A stretch of DNA of 64,000 nucleotides from Variovorax sp. EL159. GTDB lineage: Bacteria; Pseudomonadota; Gammaproteobacteria; Burkholderiales; Burkholderiaceae_C. The notes beneath the pieces were generated by a model. That model had not been told where the DNA came from and searched no databases. It saw nothing but the letters and a program-made list of their open reading frames with translations. A program made the position numbers and the translations under genes. Position 1 is the first letter of the stretch, and each line of letters begins with the position of its first letter. Below are positions 9,100 to 18,204 of this stretch, piece by piece. The stretch covers positions 203,690 to 267,689 of the forward strand of contig NZ_FMUJ01000007.1 in NCBI RefSeq assembly GCF_900100965.1, read 5' to 3'.

Positions 9100-9139
9100 G
9101 CTTTTCTTTTTTCCTCTTCTTTTCCACCACAGACAGACC

Positions 9140-10306
9140 ATGAAAATCGTCGACATCCGCGAGTCCACGCGCCCCATCAAGTCGGACATCCGCAACGCCT
9201 ACATCGACTTCTCGAAGATGACCCTGAGCCTGGTGGCGGTGGTCACCGACGTGATCCGCGATGGCAAGCCCGTGGTCGGCTACGGCTTCAACTCCAACGG
9301 CCGCTACGGCCAAGGCGGCCTGATCCGCGAGCGCTTCCTGCCGCGCCTGCTCGAAGCCGATCCCGCATCGCTCATCGACGAGACGGGCGACAACCTCGAT
9401 GCGCACAAGATCTGGGCCCGCATGATGATCAACGAGAAGCCCGGCGGCCACGGCGAGCGCTCGGTGGCCGTCGGCACCATCGACATGGCCGTGTGGGACG
9501 CGGTCGCCAAGATCGCCGGCAAGCCGCTTTACCAGTTGCTGGCCGAACGCTACGGCAATGGCACGCCGAACCCGCGCGTGTTTGTCTATGCAGCCGGCGG
9601 CTACTACCACCCGGGCAAGGGACTGGAAGGGCTGCAGCGCGAGATGACCAGCTACCTGGAGCGCGGCTACTCGGTGGTGAAGATGAAGATCGGCGGCGCC
9701 TCGCTCGCGGAAGATTGCGAGCGCATCGAGTCGGTGTTGGAACTCCTCGCCCCCGGCCAGCAACTGGCGGTCGACGCCAACGGCCGCTTCGACCTGCCCA
9801 CCGCCATCGACTACGGCCGCGCGCTGTCGCAGTACCCACTGTTCTGGTACGAGGAGGCCGGCGATCCGCTCGACTACGAACTGCAGGCGAAGCTGGGCGA
9901 GGTGTATGCCGGCCCCATGGCCACGGGCGAGAACCTGTTCTCGATGCAGGACGCACGCAACCTGATTCGCCACGGCGGCATGCGGCCCGACCGCGACTGG
10001 CTGCAGTTCGACTGCGCGCTGAGCTACGGCCTGGTCGAGTACCTGCGCACGCTCGACATGCTGAAGGCGCACGGCTGGTCGCCCTCGCGCTGCATTCCGC
10101 ATGGCGGCCATCAGATGTCGCTGGCGATTGCGGCGGGCCTCGGGCTCGGCGGTAACGAGAGCTACCCCGACCTGTTCCAGCCCTACGGCGGCTTCCCCGA
10201 CGGCGTGAAGGTGGACAACGGCTACGTCACGCTGCCACCGCTGCCGGGCATCGGCTTCGAGGGCAAGGCGGATCTCATTGCCGAGATGCGCGCCCTCGCG
10301 AGTTGA
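9140..10306 (+). CDS. tarD: D(-)-tartrate dehydratase (enolase superfamily)
   Basis: 388 residues from MKIVDIRESTRPIKSDIRNA, which looks very close to the characterised Bradyrhizobium enzyme as I recall it. The enolase-superfamily base KMK (Lys181 and Lys183), the DAN metal ligand region, YEEAGDPLDYELQ, the TGENLF ligand region and the conserved IPHGGHQMS histidine are all present. It dehydrates D-tartrate to oxaloacetate in the cytosol. An upstream ATG at 9080 lies inside the SDR gene and is unlikely. No Shine-Dalgarno sequence is visible; the leader is a pyrimidine tract. As last gene it gives the best clue to the operon's substrate. Confidence 0.93.
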   Translation: MKIVDIRESTRPIKSDIRNAYIDFSKMTLSLVAVVTDVIRDGKPVVGYGFNSNGRYGQGGLIRERFLPRLLEADPASLIDETGDNLDAHKIWARMMINEKPGGHGERSVAVGTIDMAVWDAVAKIAGKPLYQLLAERYGNGTPNPRVFVYAAGGYYHPGKGLEGLQREMTSYLERGYSVVKMKIGGASLAEDCERIESVLELLAPGQQLAVDANGRFDLPTAIDYGRALSQYPLFWYEEAGDPLDYELQAKLGEVYAGPMATGENLFSMQDARNLIRHGGMRPDRDWLQFDCALSYGLVEYLRTLDMLKAHGWSPSRCIPHGGHQMSLAIAAGLGLGGNESYPDLFQPYGGFPDGVKVDNGYVTLPPLPGIGFEGKADLIAEMRALAS

Positions 10307-10330
10307 ATGAAAGGATGAACGGTTGAACGC

Positions 10331-11308
10331 TCAGGGCTGGAAGCCCGAGCGGCGCACCACCGGTTCCCACTGCTGGCGATAGGCCTTGAGCATCTGCGCG
10401 GTCTCCGCGGCGGTGCTGACCACGGGCGTGATGTAGAGCGCGTCGGCCGCCTTCTGCAGCCCCGGGTCTTTCATCACGTCGTGGATCGCGTTGGCCAGCA
10501 ATTGCACCTTCGCAGGCGCCATCGAGCTGGGCGCGAAAAAAGTGTTCCAGCCATCGGCATCGATCTTCATGCCGGCCTCGCGGAAGGTCGGAATGCCCGG
10601 CGCGAAGCTCGCGCGCTTCTTGCCCGACACGGCCAGGATGCGGATCTTGCCGGCCACGTGCTGAGCGTAGACCGAGTCGAGCGTGTCGATGGCAATCGGC
10701 AGGCTGCCGCCGATCAGGTCGGCCGACAGCGGCGCCGAGCCGCCGTAGCCCTTGATCTGCGGCTGCACGCTCAACGCATCGCCCACCATCAGGCCGAAGA
10801 AGTGAGGCAGGCTGCCGGTGGCCGGCACGCCGAAGACCGCTTCTTCGGGATGCGCCCAGAGCCGACCGACCAGAAACATCGCGCGGTCGAGCTGCAGCTT
10901 GTTGCCCACCGCGAGCGCGAAGTCGTAGCTGCTGACCTGCGAGACGGGCACGAAGTCCTTGTCGGGGTCGTAGCCCGCGTCCTTGAACACGAGCGGCGCC
11001 ACCACCATCACCGCGGGATTGCCGAGCATCAGCACGTTCTGCCCCGCGGGTGCGCGCTTGACCTCCTTGGCCGCCAGCCGGCCGCCTTCGCCAGGGCGGT
11101 TTTCGACAGTCACCGCCACGCCGAGCTTGGGCGTCAGCCGCTCCGCGATCAGGCGCGCGATGCGGTCTGTGCTGCCGCCGGGGGCGTAGCCGACCACGAG
11201 GCTCAGCGGCGCGTCCAGCGCGGGTGCCTGGGCATGGGCCACGGGTGCGCAGGCGGCAAGGGCCATGCCCCATGCCATGAGCTTGCGCCGGGAAAGGAAT
11301 GCAACCAT
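10331..11308 (-). CDS. Bug/TctC-family substrate-binding protein (4)
   Basis: 325 residues on the minus strand from ATG 11308, with an AGGAGAT ribosome-binding site. The signal peptide contains SRRKLMAW, a possible Tat motif, and ends near AHAQ. Family patterns are present but divergent: LSLVVGYAPGGSTDRIAR, VENRPGEGGRLAAKEVKRAP and IKGYGGSAPLSADLIGGSLP. It stands alone, convergent with tarD and divergent from the MarR gene at 11518, which may control it. The 5' leader carries a GCAG tetranucleotide repeat. Confidence 0.9.
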   Translation of the reverse strand: MVAFLSRRKLMAWGMALAACAPVAHAQAPALDAPLSLVVGYAPGGSTDRIARLIAERLTPKLGVAVTVENRPGEGGRLAAKEVKRAPAGQNVLMLGNPAVMVVAPLVFKDAGYDPDKDFVPVSQVSSYDFALAVGNKLQLDRAMFLVGRLWAHPEEAVFGVPATGSLPHFFGLMVGDALSVQPQIKGYGGSAPLSADLIGGSLPIAIDTLDSVYAQHVAGKIRILAVSGKKRASFAPGIPTFREAGMKIDADGWNTFFAPSSMAPAKVQLLANAIHDVMKDPGLQKAADALYITPVVSTAAETAQMLKAYRQQWEPVVRRSGFQP

Positions 11309-11336
11309 CGGATCTCCTGGGGGGCGGGGGTGATGA

Positions 11337-11362
11337 GCAGGCAGGCAGGCAGTCAGGCAGGC
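11337..11362. repeat. GCAG tetranucleotide repeat in Bug (4) leader
   Basis: Four GCAG units, one TCAG unit, one further GCAG and a partial unit run in register, starting about 30 bp upstream of the minus-strand Bug start at 11308. Changes in unit number would alter the leader or promoter spacing rather than the coding frame. Confidence 0.7.
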
Positions 11363-11517
11363 GCGATTCCTGCACGGCGAAAATCGCCTGCCGAACCTGT
11401 TGCTGCTTGTGGAAACTTGTTACCGAGTTATACGTACGCCACAAACAGTTGATCTAATCCATCACCTGTGCGCTGAGGCGAGCGGACCACACTCCCGGCC
11501 CTTCTGAATCCATCCGT

Positions 11518-12063
11518 ATGCAATCCTTTCCCGACGCGGCAGCGTTGCGCGCGCCGCAATCCCTGGACGACCTGTTGCTGTACCGGCTGTCGCGCGCCGC
11601 GCGCGCCGGCAGCGGCATGGCGACGCGCCTCGTCGAAGGCGGCTTCGGCATCACGCGTCGCGAGTGGGGAATGATCGGCACGCTCGCGCAAGAAGGCGAG
11701 CTGACGTCGTCGACGCTCGCCGCGCACCTGCAGCTCGACCGCGTGCGCACCTCGCGCGGGCTGCGCAGCCTCGTCGACAAGAAGCTGGTCGAGCGGCGCC
11801 AGGATGCACAGGACGGGCGCGAGGTGCACGTGCGCCTGAGCCCTTCGGGCCAGCAACTCTTCGCCAGGCTGTTCCCGCGGATCGCGGCGCTCAACACCGA
11901 CCTGCTGGCGGGCATCGATCCTTCGGAGCTCGATGTCTTCCTGCGTTGCCTGCGGCACCTGGAGCAGCGCGGCGGCGAGTTAATCGCGCAAGGCGCCGTC
12001 GTGGAAAAGGCCGACCGGCGTTCCGGAGGCACGCGGCATCGGTGGCCGCAGCGCGAGGGCTGA
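11518..12063 (+). CDS. MarR-family transcriptional regulator
   Basis: 181 residues. The winged helix covers roughly residues 55-115: FGITRREWGMIGTLAQEGEL, then LAAHLQLDRVRTSRGLRSLV and RRQDAQDGREVHVRLSPSGQ, which is the MarR wing and following helix. MarR proteins usually repress a divergent gene and release DNA when they bind a small ligand. Here the divergent neighbour is the Bug receptor at 10331-11308, separated by about 210 bp, which makes it the first candidate target. Confidence 0.9.
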   Translation: MQSFPDAAALRAPQSLDDLLLYRLSRAARAGSGMATRLVEGGFGITRREWGMIGTLAQEGELTSSTLAAHLQLDRVRTSRGLRSLVDKKLVERRQDAQDGREVHVRLSPSGQQLFARLFPRIAALNTDLLAGIDPSELDVFLRCLRHLEQRGGELIAQGAVVEKADRRSGGTRHRWPQREG

Positions 12064-12185
12064 ACGGGCGGGGCACGAGGCCTGATTCCGCAGGGCCCGC
12101 GACGGTCGACTTGAGTGGTTGCGGCAGCTCGCCAAGAACACATCCCCGGCGCGAAGCAGATGCCACGCTCGGTTGGCTCAAAAGC

Positions 12186-12896
12186 TCAGGGCCGGGCACG
12201 GCCGCCGCCAGCCCCGGCCTGCCGTGCCCCAAGGCCGATCCCCTGTGGCGGCAACAGCGGAATGCCAGCTCGAGCGGCGGCCGCGTCCTGCACCGACATC
12301 GCGCGCTCGAAACCCGCGCGCGAACTCAGGCGCTGCCAGTAGCGCTGCACCGCCGGCCCCAGGCGCTCCTTCTGGCCCAGCACCCTGGCCAACAGCAAGG
12401 CGAAGCCGATCGAGATGTCGGCCGCCGTGAAGCGGCCGGCGCATGCGAAGTCCTGCGCCTCCAGCAGCTTCTCGAGCGTCCGCAAGCGCCCCGAAAAGAA
12501 CTGCGCGTAGTCGTCCGCGGCCTGGGGCTGTTGGCGTTCCCTGGGCTCCAGCAGGGCATAGCGAAGCACCAGCGTCAGCGGAAAGGTCAGCGAGGCCTCG
12601 CCGAAATGAAGCCAGTTCAGGTACGCCCCGTAGGCGGCCTCGTCGCGCTCCACGTTCAGCGGCGTCGGGGCATGCAGGCTGGCCAGGTACTGGCAGATGG
12701 CGACCGACTCGGTCATGCGGGTTTCGCCATCGACCATCAGCGGCACCGTGCCCTGCGGATTGATCTTCAGGTACTCGCGGTGCAGCACGCGCGGCGGAAA
12801 CGCCAGCATCTCCAGCCGGTAGGGAACGCCGAGCTCTTCGAGCATCCAGAGGACCCGGAACGAGCGGGCATTCGGGCAGTGGTAGAGCGTGATCAT
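12186..12896 (-). CDS. Glutathione S-transferase family protein (1)
   Basis: 236 residues from the ATG at 12896 (MITLYHCPNARSFRVLWMLE). The thioredoxin-like N-domain shows the glutathione-binding stretch INPQGTVPLMVDGETRMTES, and an all-helical C-domain follows (FTAADISIGFALLL). The C-terminus ends in a Gly/Ala/Arg-rich tail. It is divergent from the SDR at 13071, with a strong palindrome between them. GSTs of this type detoxify electrophiles or serve in catabolic steps; the substrate is unknown. Confidence 0.9.
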   Translation of the reverse strand: MITLYHCPNARSFRVLWMLEELGVPYRLEMLAFPPRVLHREYLKINPQGTVPLMVDGETRMTESVAICQYLASLHAPTPLNVERDEAAYGAYLNWLHFGEASLTFPLTLVLRYALLEPRERQQPQAADDYAQFFSGRLRTLEKLLEAQDFACAGRFTAADISIGFALLLARVLGQKERLGPAVQRYWQRLSSRAGFERAMSVQDAAAARAGIPLLPPQGIGLGARQAGAGGGRARP

Positions 12897-12961
12897 CGAA
12901 TGAAGGGCTCGGCGCCAGGGGAGTTGCGGCGCCGATCGTTGCACGCGCGCGCTCGCGGTGC

Positions 12962-13002
12962 CTTGCGTCGATTGGCTGGAACGCGCAGCCAATCGACGCA
13001 AG
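12962..13002. promoter_or_regulatory. Perfect 17-bp-arm palindrome between divergent GST and SDR genes
   Basis: The left arm CTTGCGTCGATTGGCTG (12962-12978) and its exact reverse complement (12986-13002) are separated by 7 bases. A TCTTTT run follows on the plus strand. The location between two divergent starts argues for an operator or a leader attenuator rather than an ordinary end-of-gene terminator. Confidence 0.65.
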
Positions 13003-13070
13003 TCTTTTGCCGCACCGGCGGATAGCCTGACGGGCTCATGCGGTCGGTGGACCGCGATTGCGGAGCGCCC

Positions 13071-13892
<822 letters not shown>

Positions 13893-13924
13893 CCGGGTTG
13901 CCAGCCTCTCCAGGAGACCATCGC

Positions 13925-15517
13925 ATGCAGACAGCAGATACCGCAGACATCGAACGCACGGGCATTGCCCGCATTTCCCTCGCGGACATCGTCCGGCGCA
14001 GCGCGCGGCGCAACCCGGACAAGACAGCGGTCATCCAGGGCGACCGGCGGATCGGCTTCGCGGCGCTCGATGCGGCGAGCGAGCGCGTCGGCGAGGCGCT
14101 GCGCGACCAGGGGCACACCCAGCGCCGCATCGCGACGATGTGCGTCAACTCGATCGAGCACCTGACGGCCATCCAGGCCATCCACAAGTCGGGCAACGTC
14201 TGGGTGCCGGTCAATGTGCAGCTGGACGCGGCCTCGATCGAGCACGTGCTGAGCCACGCCGAAGTCAGCGGCGTCTTCATCGATGCGGCGCTGTTCGGCG
14301 TGCCACCGCTGCGCGAACTGGTCGAGCGCCTGGGCCTTCTGACGGTCGTGATCGGCGGTGCGCATCCGGCGGCCGCGGACACGCTGGCGTTCGATGCGCT
14401 GGCGTCGCGCCCGCCCGCGCAGCCGCTGGCGGCGCCCGGAGGCGACGACGATCTCGCGCTCATCATGTACACCAGCGGCACCACCGGAAAGCAGAAGGGC
14501 GTGATGCATTCGCACCGCTCGATTCACGGTGCGCTGCTGTCCTGCGCGCAGAGCTTCGAGGCCACCGAGCGCGACGTCGCCGGTTCGGTGCTGCCGCTCT
14601 TCCACTGCGCGCAGCACACCATCAGCATGGGCGCGCTGATGGCGGGCGCGACGATCTGGCTGGCCAACGGCTTCGACCCCGTGGCCATGCTGGCGGCGGT
14701 CGAGCGCGAACGCATCACCTGGCTGTCGTGCCTGCCGATGATGTTCGACGCGCTGATGAAGCACCCGCAGCGCCCAAAGACCGACCTCTCGTCGCTGCGC
14801 CTGTGCATGTACGGCCTGGCGCCGATGCCGAAGAACCTGCTGGCGGACATCCGGCGCGAGATGTGCGCCGACGTGCGGCTGGGCACCGGCCAGACCGAGA
14901 TGTACCCGCCGACCATGGTCTACCGCGCGAGCGAGCATCCGGACAAGGACGGCAACTGCTGGGGCGTGTCGGTGGCGGGCGTCGAGACCGCCGTCATGGA
15001 CGACGACGGCAGGCTGCTTGGGCCGGGCGAGGTCGGCGAGATCGTGCATCGCGGCCCCAACGTCTTTCTCGGCTACCTCAAGGACCCCGAGGCCACGGCC
15101 GCGGCGCGCCGCTTCGGATGGCACCACACGGGCGACATCGGCATGTTCGATGCCGACGGGCAGATGCTGTTTCTCGACCGCAAGAAAGACATGATCAAGT
15201 CGGGCGGCGAGAACGTCTCGAGCATCAAGCTGGAGGCCGTGCTGCTGGCGCACCCTGCGGTCGGTGCCGCGGCCGTGGTGGGCCTGCCGCATCCGCACTG
15301 GGGCGAGGCGGTCGCGGCCTTCGTGGTGCTGCGACAGGCCGATGGCGCGTGCGGCGAGAACGAACTGCTCGCGTTCTGCAAGGAACGCCTGGGCCGCTTC
15401 GAAGTGCCCAAGTCGATCCGCTTCGTCAGCGCGCTGCCGATGACGCCGACGGGCAAGGTGCAGAAGTTTCAGCTGCGCAACGGCCACCTGGCGCTCTTCG
15501 CGGCCGAAGAGAGGTAG
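13925..15517 (+). CDS. AMP-binding acyl-CoA synthetase / long-chain fatty-acid-CoA ligase-like
   Basis: 530 residues from ATG 13925, behind CCAGGAGACC. The ATP/AMP P-loop YTSGTTGKQKG starts at residue 182, the middle motif HHTGDIGMFDADGQ and DRKKDMIKSGGENVSS follow, and the catalytic Lys511 lies in TPTGKVQKF. These are the defining motifs of the ANL superfamily. It adenylates a carboxylic acid and forms its CoA thioester. Paired with the HSDL2-like SDR it suggests degradation of a fatty or aryl-aliphatic acid. The gene ends 20 bp before the convergent Kelch gene. Confidence 0.92.
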   Translation: MQTADTADIERTGIARISLADIVRRSARRNPDKTAVIQGDRRIGFAALDAASERVGEALRDQGHTQRRIATMCVNSIEHLTAIQAIHKSGNVWVPVNVQLDAASIEHVLSHAEVSGVFIDAALFGVPPLRELVERLGLLTVVIGGAHPAAADTLAFDALASRPPAQPLAAPGGDDDLALIMYTSGTTGKQKGVMHSHRSIHGALLSCAQSFEATERDVAGSVLPLFHCAQHTISMGALMAGATIWLANGFDPVAMLAAVERERITWLSCLPMMFDALMKHPQRPKTDLSSLRLCMYGLAPMPKNLLADIRREMCADVRLGTGQTEMYPPTMVYRASEHPDKDGNCWGVSVAGVETAVMDDDGRLLGPGEVGEIVHRGPNVFLGYLKDPEATAAARRFGWHHTGDIGMFDADGQMLFLDRKKDMIKSGGENVSSIKLEAVLLAHPAVGAAAVVGLPHPHWGEAVAAFVVLRQADGACGENELLAFCKERLGRFEVPKSIRFVSALPMTPTGKVQKFQLRNGHLALFAAEER

Positions 15518-15537
15518 CTCGGCGCTTCGGTGCCGCT

Positions 15538-16524
15538 TCAGGGCAGGCTGAACGCCATGAGTTCGCCGGTCGTCTCGCCGCCCATGTCACCGGGCAGGAA
15601 GAAGCCGCCGGCGACATAGAGCAACCTGCCATCGCTCGCGGCGCCCGCCGCATGGCGGCCTCGTGGCATGGGTGCCAGCGTGCGCCAGGTGTTCGTCTTC
15701 AGGTCGAACGCCTCGTTCTCCGCGAAGGCCCGCTTCTCTTGCGGGAACTCACCGCCCAGCACCACGGCGAGCCCCTTGTAGAGGGCATAGGCCAGGCCAC
15801 TGCGCGCGGTGGGCAGCGGCGGGCCCGAAGTCCAGGTGTTGCTGGCCGGGTCGTAGATGTCGTGGAGATCGGTTCGGTCGCCGGGCCCGGTGAACCGGCC
15901 ACCGATGACGTGGATCTTTCCTTCTGCCGCAATCACCGCGGCATGGTCCCGCGCCTTCGGCAACGGGGCCAGGGCCGTCCATGTGTTCGTGGCCGGGTCG
16001 TAGACCTCGTTGGTGGCGACCGTGGCGTTGGCGGGGTTGCGACCGCCGATCGCATACACCTTGCCATCGAGCACGGCCACGCCCACGGAGCCGCGCCCGG
16101 CGCTCATCGGCGCGAGCGTTCGCCATGTGTTCGCGGCCGGGTCGTACTCGAACACCGCCGCCTGGCCGTCCTTGTGCACCGCGCCGACGAAGCCGCCGAC
16201 GGTGATGATCTTTCCGTTGACCACCGCAACGCCCAGATGGTCGAGCGCGCGGGGCATGGGCTCGCGCACGCGCCAGGTGTCGGTGGCGATGTCGTACGCC
16301 TCGTTGCGCGCCACCGAGGCGCCGTCGATCATTCCGCCCAGGGCGTAGAGCTTGCCGCCGACCTGCGCCAGCGACAGCTCGGCGCGCGGCGTGGGCATCG
16401 GCGCCTTCTGGACCCAGGTGCCGGTGGCTTCGACGGCCGGGCCCGCCTGGCACTGTCCGGCCAGGGCGGCAACGCCGAGCACGATGGCCATGGCGCGTGT
16501 GGCGAAAAATCCGGGCGTCTGCAT
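15538..16524 (-). CDS. Secreted Kelch-repeat beta-propeller protein
   Basis: 328 residues with an N-terminal signal peptide (MAIVLGVAALAGQCQA). At least five Kelch repeats follow, each with a GG pair and a YDPATNTW-type strand, for example LYALGGMIDG, VYAIGGRNPA and IHVIGGRFTG. Such propellers are binding or, rarely, catalytic modules in the periplasm. It is the last gene downstream of hmgA/Bug/FMN reductase on the same strand, 89 bp after the reductase, so it may belong to that operon. No function is assigned. Confidence 0.85.
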   Translation of the reverse strand: MQTPGFFATRAMAIVLGVAALAGQCQAGPAVEATGTWVQKAPMPTPRAELSLAQVGGKLYALGGMIDGASVARNEAYDIATDTWRVREPMPRALDHLGVAVVNGKIITVGGFVGAVHKDGQAAVFEYDPAANTWRTLAPMSAGRGSVGVAVLDGKVYAIGGRNPANATVATNEVYDPATNTWTALAPLPKARDHAAVIAAEGKIHVIGGRFTGPGDRTDLHDIYDPASNTWTSGPPLPTARSGLAYALYKGLAVVLGGEFPQEKRAFAENEAFDLKTNTWRTLAPMPRGRHAAGAASDGRLLYVAGGFFLPGDMGGETTGELMAFSLP

Positions 16525-16612
16525 GGGCGTTTCCTGTTCGGCTCATTGCTCCGGTCGAAGAGCATCGAGATGGCGACCTTGATCGCACGCATTCTGTACG
16601 CCCACGGTGAAC

Positions 16613-17224
16613 CTACCGCTGCTGTTGTTGGTGCATCAGGCCGACCTGATCGATCCAATGCTCGAATGCCGCCATCTGCTCGGCGACGAAGCGGCGCGTC
16701 GTCTCGTCGGTGCACGTCCCGTCCGGTGCGAACTTGCTCGCCGCGTGGGCGATGAAGACCTCGGGCTTCGACAGGACCATCGCGTCCATGAAGAGCAGCA
16801 CCTTGCGCAGCTCGTACTGCACGCGCGCGCCGCCGACCGGCCCCGGTGCCGCGCTCAGGATCGCGACCGGCTTGTGGCGCAGCGGCTGGTCGATGCCGCG
16901 CGACACCCAGTCGAGCATGTTCTTCAACATGCCCGGAATCGAGAAGTTGTACTCCGGCGTTGCAATGAGGACCGCATCCGCGCGCCGGATGCGATCGCGC
17001 AGCGCCTCGACGGGCGCGGGGATCGCATGCGCGAGCACGTCGGCGTCGAACGGCGGAATGTCGCGCCAGTCGACCACGTCCAGCGTCATGGCCGGCGGCA
17101 TGCTGTCGCCGGCCAGGTTCAGCGCCATGCCGTTGAGCGATGCGCTGCGCAGGCTGCCGCAGAGCCCGATAACGTCGATGGCGCGCGAGGCCGCGCCGGC
17201 CTTGGGGTTGGTGTCGGTGCTCAT
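16613..17224 (-). CDS. NADPH-dependent FMN reductase family protein
   Basis: 203 residues. It shows the flavodoxin-like fold of the FMN_red family: IGLCGSLRSASLNGMAL binds the FMN phosphate, ATPEYNFSIPGMLKNMLDWV is the conserved loop, and HKPVAILSAAPGPVGGARVQ follows. It reduces FMN or quinones with NAD(P)H in the cytosol. Its ATG overlaps the stop of the upstream Bug gene (ATGA), so it is co-translated with the hmgA operon. A flavin reductase here could serve a monooxygenase elsewhere or a quinone product. Confidence 0.9.
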   Translation of the reverse strand: MSTDTNPKAGAASRAIDVIGLCGSLRSASLNGMALNLAGDSMPPAMTLDVVDWRDIPPFDADVLAHAIPAPVEALRDRIRRADAVLIATPEYNFSIPGMLKNMLDWVSRGIDQPLRHKPVAILSAAPGPVGGARVQYELRKVLLFMDAMVLSKPEVFIAHAASKFAPDGTCTDETTRRFVAEQMAAFEHWIDQVGLMHQQQQR

Positions 17225-18204
17225 TGCTGGGCAATCCCGGCCTGGGCGACGACTTCGCTCCAGCGCCTGATTTCGCTTTCGACCATCGCCGTCATCCGGG
17301 CCGGAGAAGACGGCGCAGGCTCGCTGCCGAGCGATGCCAGCGTGGCCTTGACGCCCGGATCGTCAAGCGCCACACGCACGTTGCGCTCGAGCAGCTCCAC
17401 CACCTGCGGCGACGTACCGCGGGGCGCCGCGAGCCCCAGCCACGAGCGGATCTCGAAGCCCTTGAGCACGCTCGCCACCGCAGGCACCTGCGGCATCGAC
17501 GGCCAGGGCTGCGCGCTGGTGACCGCCAGCGCGCGCAGGCGGCCCGACTGGATGTGCGGCGCGGCCACCGTCAGGGTGTCCGCAAGAACGTCGACGTCGC
17601 CGGCGATCACCGCCTGCACCGGCGCACCGCCGCCGCGATAGGGCACGTGCAGCAGCTTGACGCCTGCGCTGACGCCCAGCAGTTCGCCCACCATGTGCTG
17701 CGTCGAGCCCACGCCCACCGAGGTGAAGGTGACCCGGTCCGGCGTCTGCCGCGCGGTGGCCAGAAGCTCGGCAAGGTTGCGCGCCGGATGGTCCGCGCGC
17801 ACGGCGATGACGAAGGGAAAGCTCGTCACGGTCGAGATGAACGCGAAGTCTTTCACCGGCGCGTAGGGCAGCGTCTTGCGCAGCACGGCCGACACCGTGT
17901 GCGCGCCGGTGAGCATGACGATGTTGTAGCCATCGGGCCGGGCCTTGGCCACGAAGTCGGAGGCAATGAGGCCGCCCGCGCCGCTCTTGATCTCGACGAC
18001 CACGGGCTGCTTCAGCTTCTCCTGCATCTTCTGTGCGAGCAGGCGCGAAACGACGTCGGCATTGCCGCCCGCGCCGAAGCCGTGGTTCAGCTGGATCGGG
18101 CGGCTGGGGTAGCCGTCTTGCGCGCGCGCCGAAGGCAGCAGCGCGAGCATCGCTGCCGTTGCTGCCGCTGCTTCGACGAAGCTGCGTCGGGTTGAGGTCG
18201 TCAT
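17221..18204 (-). CDS. Bug/TctC-family substrate-binding protein (5)
   Basis: 327 residues from ATG 18204 (MTTSTRRSFVEAAAATAAML). TRRSFVEA is a probable Tat signal and the cleavage site is near ARAQ. It continues with RPIQLNHGFGAGGNADVVSR, a variant of the usual VPF/VGY start, then VEIKSGAGGLIASDFVAKA and HVPYRGGGAPVQAVIAGDVD. It sits between hmgA and the FMN reductase with 4-bp stop/start overlaps on both sides. This shows the transporter receptor is tied to the aromatic-acid operon. Confidence 0.92.
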   Translation of the reverse strand: MTTSTRRSFVEAAAATAAMLALLPSARAQDGYPSRPIQLNHGFGAGGNADVVSRLLAQKMQEKLKQPVVVEIKSGAGGLIASDFVAKARPDGYNIVMLTGAHTVSAVLRKTLPYAPVKDFAFISTVTSFPFVIAVRADHPARNLAELLATARQTPDRVTFTSVGVGSTQHMVGELLGVSAGVKLLHVPYRGGGAPVQAVIAGDVDVLADTLTVAAPHIQSGRLRALAVTSAQPWPSMPQVPAVASVLKGFEIRSWLGLAAPRGTSPQVVELLERNVRVALDDPGVKATLASLGSEPAPSSPARMTAMVESEIRRWSEVVAQAGIAQQ

